64,000 nucleotides of DNA from positions 372,001 through 436,000 of the forward strand of contig NZ_CP081855.1 in the NCBI RefSeq assembly GCF_019797825.1. Direction: 5' to 3'. Below, piece by piece: positions 59,817-64,000 of this stretch. Numbering within the stretch: position 1 is the stretch's first letter; the number at the start of each line of letters is the position of its first letter. Position numbers and translations under genes: made by a program. The stretch comes from Limosilactobacillus panis. Lineage in GTDB: Bacteria > Bacillota > Bacilli > Lactobacillales > Lactobacillaceae. Below the pieces are notes generated by a model. It was not told the origin of the DNA. It saw only the letters and a program-made list of their open reading frames with translations, and made no database searches.

Positions 59817-61040
59817 CTAGTGGTTGTTAAAGAAGAAAGTATCTAGAAAACCACTAAAGATCAAAAATGTAAACATTACAAAGTTAAAGGTAATAAAGAT
59901 GGCCACACCAGTTGTGAACTTATTGTGTGGTAGCTTCTTCAGGTGCTTGCGCTTATAGTGGAGCCACCAGTCGTTAACCACCAGGGCAATCCCGTGCAGG
60001 AAGCCGTAGAGAATGTAGTACCAGGTGATTCCGTGCCAGAAGCCCATCAAAACCATGTTAAGCATGTAGGCGGTTGATGAAAGGGCGTTCCGGTTCTTGA
60101 ACCACCGCTTCTTGGTGGCCATGAAGACAAACCGCATGAAGATGTAGTCCCGGAACCAGAAGGATAGGCTGATGTGCCACCGGTTCCAGAATTCCTTGAT
60201 GTTCTTGGACTTGAACGGTTGCTTGAAGTTCATCGGTGACTTGACACCCATAAAGTAGGAGATGGCCACCGCAAACAAGGAGTAGCCGGCGAAGTCGAAG
60301 AACAGGTAGAAACCATAGGTGTACATGACCCCCAGCATGTGCCAACTAAACGGGTCGTGTTCAGCCAAGGTCAGCCGTTCAAAGTACGGGTAGAAACGTT
60401 GGCCAAAGAAGTAGCCAATGACGAACTTGTATAAGAAGCCGAGGAAGAGGTAAAAAATCCCCTTGCTAACTAGCTGTAGGTATTCGTCCCGGCTGGGAAC
60501 CTTTTGGTAGTCCTTTTCAAAGCGCCGGTAACGGTCAATTGGCCCCGAAGTAATGGTCGGCATGAAGAGAATGAAGCGGATAAACTTCCATGGGGAAATT
60601 TCTTTGATCATTCCGTCCCGGGTCTCAATCACGGTTCCGACCGCCCGGAAAGTCAGGTAAGAGATTCCGAGGAAGCCGAGCAGTGAGTTATGACCTACCA
60701 TTGCCGGCGAAAGCTTCACGATGACCAGTGGCAAAATGGAGAGAGCGGAGATCAAATAGAAGGTTCCAGACCCATTCTGCTTTTTACGGTAGTGGGTGTA
60801 ATACATCACCAGGCAGGTTTCGTAAATGACGTAGACAATCAGGGAAATTCCCTGTTGCCAACTGCTCCCGTCAAACATCAGGAAGATGAAGATGAAACTA
60901 ATTAATGCCTCATACCAGCTGAACCGTTTTCCGAAGTAAAGGCCAATCCCCAATGGTAAGATGGCAAGGATTAAATAGAAAAAATACATTGGGGTGCCGT
61001 AAGCACTGAAGTTAGGGAGACTAGCAATCCAGTTAATCAT
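59817..61040 (-). CDS. dltB: D-alanyl transfer membrane acyltransferase DltB
   Basis: 407-residue MBOAT protein with about ten membrane segments. MBOAT catalytic residues in NRWHISLSFWFRDY and MGFWHGITWYY. Passes D-Ala across the membrane. Overlaps dltA by one base (TAATG). Confidence 0.96.
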   Translation of the reverse strand: MINWIASLPNFSAYGTPMYFFYLILAILPLGIGLYFGKRFSWYEALISFIFIFLMFDGSSWQQGISLIVYVIYETCLVMYYTHYRKKQNGSGTFYLISALSILPLVIVKLSPAMVGHNSLLGFLGISYLTFRAVGTVIETRDGMIKEISPWKFIRFILFMPTITSGPIDRYRRFEKDYQKVPSRDEYLQLVSKGIFYLFLGFLYKFVIGYFFGQRFYPYFERLTLAEHDPFSWHMLGVMYTYGFYLFFDFAGYSLFAVAISYFMGVKSPMNFKQPFKSKNIKEFWNRWHISLSFWFRDYIFMRFVFMATKKRWFKNRNALSSTAYMLNMVLMGFWHGITWYYILYGFLHGIALVVNDWWLHYKRKHLKKLPHNKFTTGVAIFITFNFVMFTFLIFSGFLDTFFFNNH

Positions 61041-62566
61041 TATTCGTTAGCCTCTTTGATCAGTTGTTTAACTGCAATCTTGCCATTTGCAGACATCGGA
61101 AAGCTGGTGCGGTAAGTGAACTGGGTCGGCATCATGTAGGGCATAATCAGGCCCTTTAGGCTTTCCCGGATAGCGGCCGTTAACTTAGCCGGATCATCCG
61201 GTTGCTTCTTAGGAATTACTGCAGCAATCAAGTGGGTAACCTGACCGCTTTGATTATATTTCGGCAGGGCCACCGCCTGCTTGATCAGCGGGCTCTTTTC
61301 CAAGCTGGCCCGGACTTCGTCAAGCTCAATCCGGTAACCATGGAGCTTGATTTGGAAGTCCATCCGACCCTTATGGTGGAGCAGGCCGTCTTCATCAAGG
61401 ACCCCAGCATCACCGGTCCGGTAGGCATTTTGCCCGTTGAGCTTAAAGAATGACTTGGCAGTCTTTGCCGGGTTATTCATATACCCTTGGGCAACACTAC
61501 TACCGGCAATGATGATTTCTCCCTGTTCACCGGAGGTGGTCAATTGCTGGTCACCCTTCCAGATTGAAAGGGTCGTACCCGGCTTGGCGTAACCAACGGG
61601 TAGGCGGTCACATTTGGCAACCATTTCTGGGGTGATTTCAATTTCTGAAATGGCAACCGTTGTTTCGGTGGGCCCATACGTGTTAAAGATGTGGGCATGT
61701 GGGAACCGCTGCTCGAGGTTCTTCACGGTCTTAACCGTGAGCTCCTCCCCGCAGAACAGGAAGTACTGGAGGTCGCCCATTTGCTTTTCACTAAAAGCCG
61801 GACTAAGCATTAGCATATCAGCAAATGATGGGGTCCCGACGAAGACGTTAAAGCCAAGTTGCGGTAGGGCTGTAAATAACTGGCCAAAGTTCTCGACCAC
61901 ACTGTGTGGCACCGCTTTGATGGTGCTGCCACTCAGCAAAGCCGGATATAAGAACATGTTTGACAGGTCAAATGAATAGGGGGGTTGGCCAAGATAATTA
62001 GTCTTCTTTGGCAAATTGAATTCGGGCCCCAGCATCCAATCAACGAAGGTCTTCAGGTTGTCATGACTAACCTCAACCCCCTTTGGTGAACCGGTCGTCC
62101 CGGAAGTAAACAGGATGTAAGCTAGTTCGTCACCCTGGACAGGGTCCTCAGGCGTAAATGAATGTTGCGCATTGATAGCGTCGCCAATTTGCCGCGCATC
62201 AACCACCGGTACTTTGACCATCAGTTGGTCAGCAGGGAAGCTATCAATTCCAATCACCAGACTTGGCTGACCGGTATCGAGGATTGACTGGATTCGGGGT
62301 AAGGCCGAATCCGATGCTACTGGAATATAGGCGTGGCCCGTTTTCAGGGCTGCCAAGAAACACGCCACCATTTCAACCTGATGGTCCCCAAACACAAGTA
62401 GGGGACTATGCTTGGCTAGTTTTTGCTGGTCAAGCCATTCTGCCAGACTGTCGCTTGCGGCTTTTAATTCCCTATAGGTGGTAACTTTGCCCATTTCGTC
62501 ATAGGCGACCTGGTCAGGGGTAGCAGTGGCAATCTGGTCAAAGTCAGTAACAATGTTTGTATTCAA
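61040..62566 (-). CDS. dltA: D-alanine--D-alanyl carrier protein ligase DltA
   Basis: 508 aa, adenylate-forming enzyme. P-loop LFTSGTTGSPKGVEVSHDN, YGPTETTVA, YRTGDAG, and the C-terminal Lys in NGKIAVKQL. TTG start at 62566 because TGGAGG is eight bases upstream; the frame extends further but runs over dltX. Confidence 0.96.
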   Translation of the reverse strand: MNTNIVTDFDQIATATPDQVAYDEMGKVTTYRELKAASDSLAEWLDQQKLAKHSPLLVFGDHQVEMVACFLAALKTGHAYIPVASDSALPRIQSILDTGQPSLVIGIDSFPADQLMVKVPVVDARQIGDAINAQHSFTPEDPVQGDELAYILFTSGTTGSPKGVEVSHDNLKTFVDWMLGPEFNLPKKTNYLGQPPYSFDLSNMFLYPALLSGSTIKAVPHSVVENFGQLFTALPQLGFNVFVGTPSFADMLMLSPAFSEKQMGDLQYFLFCGEELTVKTVKNLEQRFPHAHIFNTYGPTETTVAISEIEITPEMVAKCDRLPVGYAKPGTTLSIWKGDQQLTTSGEQGEIIIAGSSVAQGYMNNPAKTAKSFFKLNGQNAYRTGDAGVLDEDGLLHHKGRMDFQIKLHGYRIELDEVRASLEKSPLIKQAVALPKYNQSGQVTHLIAAVIPKKQPDDPAKLTAAIRESLKGLIMPYMMPTQFTYRTSFPMSANGKIAVKQLIKEANE

Positions 62567-62582
62567 TTTTCTTTCCTCCACG

Positions 62583-62729
62583 TTAGAATTCATTATAAAT
62601 AAACGGTTCTTGTCCCGCACCGTAATATCCATACAAGTAAATTAATAGAACGATTACGGCAAAATAGAAGACCGTCTTTAAGATGAACTTTAGTGTGGGA
62701 TGATTCTTAATACTTTGGATTAAGATTAT
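62583..62729 (-). CDS. dltX: Teichoic acid D-Ala incorporation-associated protein DltX
   Basis: 48 aa (start as read from ATA 62729). One membrane helix (FILKTVFYFAVIVLLIYLYG) and the conserved C-terminus EPFIYNEF that marks DltX. The in-frame stop TGA is just upstream and no ATG, GTG or TTG is available; AAAGGAG sits six bases before ATA. First gene of dltXABCD. Confidence 0.8.
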   Translation of the reverse strand: MILIQSIKNHPTLKFILKTVFYFAVIVLLIYLYGYYGAGQEPFIYNEF

Positions 62730-62753
62730 GAATCACTCCTTTCGCTATCAATA

Positions 62754-62847
62754 GCTAATCCTACCACAAAAGTGTACTGCGCTACGGCACAATTGGGGAG
62801 GTGTCGCAGCAATTTTAACTTTTTTATAACTTATTGGGGCGGGAATG
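62754..62847 (-). promoter_or_regulatory. dlt 5' leader
   Basis: About 100 nt between the dlt promoter and dltX, with a hairpin CTGCGACAC / GTGCCGTAGCGCAG (about 62778-62806) and the small stem TAGCTATTGATAGC close to the ribosome binding site. Confidence 0.4.
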
Positions 62848-62874
62848 ATTATAGCAACTTGGATTATATGTCAA
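62848..62874 (-). promoter_or_regulatory. Promoter of the dlt operon
   Basis: On the minus strand TTGACA, a 15-base spacer and TGCTATAAT (extended -10). A consensus-quality promoter, although with a short spacer. Confidence 0.75.
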
Positions 62875-63002
62875 TTTACCTGGTAAGCAAAGAGGAAAAT
62901 TAGTTATGTTTAGGTTAAATTTGAAATGATTTATGCGTTAGGAGGACATTTTTGCTAGAATTGTATCCGATACTGAAAAATAGGAATGAGAAGTGAACAA
63001 AA

Positions 63003-64000
63003 ATGATTACTGGTCGGTTACGAAATACCGAATATGTTATTGACTTGCAGGCTTTACAGGACAACATTCGTGCCCAGCGGACTGCATTGCCGACAGGGAG
63101 TAAAATTTTGGCAGTTGTGAAGGCCAACGCTTATGGTCACGGTCTGCTGGCGGTTTCGCAAGCAGCACTGCGTGCCGGGGCAACGGGGATGTGCGTTGCT
63201 ATCCTGGACGAGGCTTTAGAGCTGCGGGACAGTGGGGTTGAGGCAATGACCCTTGTTTTGGGAATTACCCCGGTCGAAGAGGCCAACGTGGCGGCAGAGG
63301 CGGGGGTCTCCCTCACGGTTGGTTCCGTGGACTGGCTGGAGCAGTACCACCGGCTTGCCCAACAGTTTACCTGGCAAAAGCCCCTCAAGGTCCACTTGGG
63401 CATTGACAGCGGGATGGGGCGGATCGGTTTTACCGACCTGGATGAATTCCACCGGGCGGTTAAGATGGTTGAGCAAAACCCGGAATTTGAATTTGAAGGG
63501 GTCTTTACCCACTTTGCAACGGCTGATAGTGCTGATGACCAATACTTTGAAAAGCAGGTTCACCGTTGGCAAGAATTTATTGGCAGCCTTGACCAGTTGC
63601 CGCCGTACGTTCACATGGCTAATTCGGCAACCGGGTTATGGCACCGGGACCAGATTACCGCTAATACCGTGCGGATGGGGATCTCAATGTATGGCTACAA
63701 CCCATCAGGACGGGAACTAAAGGCGAACCTGCCGTTAAAGCCGATTGGGACCCTGAAGACCACAATCTGCTTTGTCAAGCAGTTAAAGGCCGGTCGGTCG
63801 GTGAGCTACGGGGCTACCTACACTGCTGCTAAGGACGAGTGGCTGGCAACTTTGCCGATTGGCTATGCCGATGGCTACCCGCGGAGTTTAACCGGCTTTA
63901 AGGTGTTAGTTGATGGTCATTACTGTGATATTGCCGGCCGGGTCTGCATGGACCAGATGATGGTTCGCCTGCCGAAATACTACCCGGTTGGAACACCGGT
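63003..64000 (+). CDS. alr: Alanine racemase (3' end outside window)
   Basis: 332 codons are present. PLP enzyme making D-alanine for wall precursors and for Dlt. Lys40 in VVKANAYGHG binds PLP and Tyr269 in SVSYGATY is the second catalytic base. MDQMMVRL lies near the visible end. Diverges from dlt. Upstream there is a ribosome binding site and a 14-codon TTG frame (62952-62996), perhaps a leader remnant. Confidence 0.95.
   Translation, partial: MITGRLRNTEYVIDLQALQDNIRAQRTALPTGSKILAVVKANAYGHGLLAVSQAALRAGATGMCVAILDEALELRDSGVEAMTLVLGITPVEEANVAAEAGVSLTVGSVDWLEQYHRLAQQFTWQKPLKVHLGIDSGMGRIGFTDLDEFHRAVKMVEQNPEFEFEGVFTHFATADSADDQYFEKQVHRWQEFIGSLDQLPPYVHMANSATGLWHRDQITANTVRMGISMYGYNPSGRELKANLPLKPIGTLKTTICFVKQLKAGRSVSYGATYTAAKDEWLATLPIGYADGYPRSLTGFKVLVDGHYCDIAGRVCMDQMMVRLPKYYPVGTP

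Overview
The window looks like a chromosomal segment of a heterofermentative lactic acid bacterium of the Limosilactobacillus type (L. reuteri / fermentum / oris relatives). Evidence: roughly 50% GC, dense operons with AGGAGG ribosome binding sites, Firmicutes gene order (rnmV-rsmA-veg-ispE, purR-glmU-prs, rpoE-pyrG-murA-rpmE2), a dltXABCD operon, a SufCDSUB cluster and IS30 and ISL3 elements. This genus assignment is inference from gene content; no 16S gene is present. I see no rRNA, tRNA, CRISPR array, prophage or plasmid backbone.

Layout. 1-3.9 kb: a galactoside transporter broken by a one-base G-tract frameshift, then a GH36 alpha-galactosidase with a catabolite (cre) operator between them. 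3.9-11 kb: a TetR-type regulator divergent from a 1427-residue two-activase/dehydratase-like protein, then a YolD-like / Y-family polymerase pair. 11-16.3 kb: T-box controlled trpS, then a compact operon ppx - mvaA - HExxH protein - sirtuin. 16.3-18.5 kb: an IS30 copy and an aldo/keto reductase with a cre-like operator. 18.5-27.7 kb: feoA-feoB-small Cys-rich membrane protein on the minus strand, divergent from sufC-D-S-U-B plus a DUF59 factor, an Rgg-like regulator and a convergent 36-residue peptide gene. 28-33.6 kb: DUF72, metG, tatD, rnmV, rsmA, veg. 33.7-40.8 kb: ispE, an inserted Zur-boxed zinc ABC transporter, purR (with a PurBox), glmU, prs. 40.8-42.5 kb: a structured repeat and an intact ISL3 copy with perfect 8-bp target duplications. 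42.6-48 kb: lipoprotein, Ntn amidase, HAD phosphatase, HD phosphohydrolase, lipoate ligase family, DUF1934. 48-58.2 kb: rpoE, pyrG with a CTP-sensing attenuator, an Asp-type MurA, L31B, sortase, LMW phosphatase, lemA-htpX, murF, cshA. 58.2-64 kb: dltXABCD on the minus strand and the start of alr.

How parts fit together. Metal homeostasis is a theme: Feo iron import beside Suf Fe-S assembly, and ZnuABC under a recognisable Zur operator. Envelope biogenesis is another: murA, murF, glmU, alr, dlt and sortase. Regulation readable directly from the DNA includes a Trp T-box (specifier TGG), a pyrG reiterative-transcription attenuator, cre sites, a Zur box and a PurBox.

The items most worth follow-up are the ppx-mvaA-HExxH-sirtuin operon (with a sirtuin that has lost half of its zinc site), the very large activase fusion beside a TetR gene, the Rgg-adjacent 36-residue peptide, the hairpin repeat family seen twice, the DltX gene with no canonical start codon, and MurA with Asp in place of the fosfomycin-target Cys.
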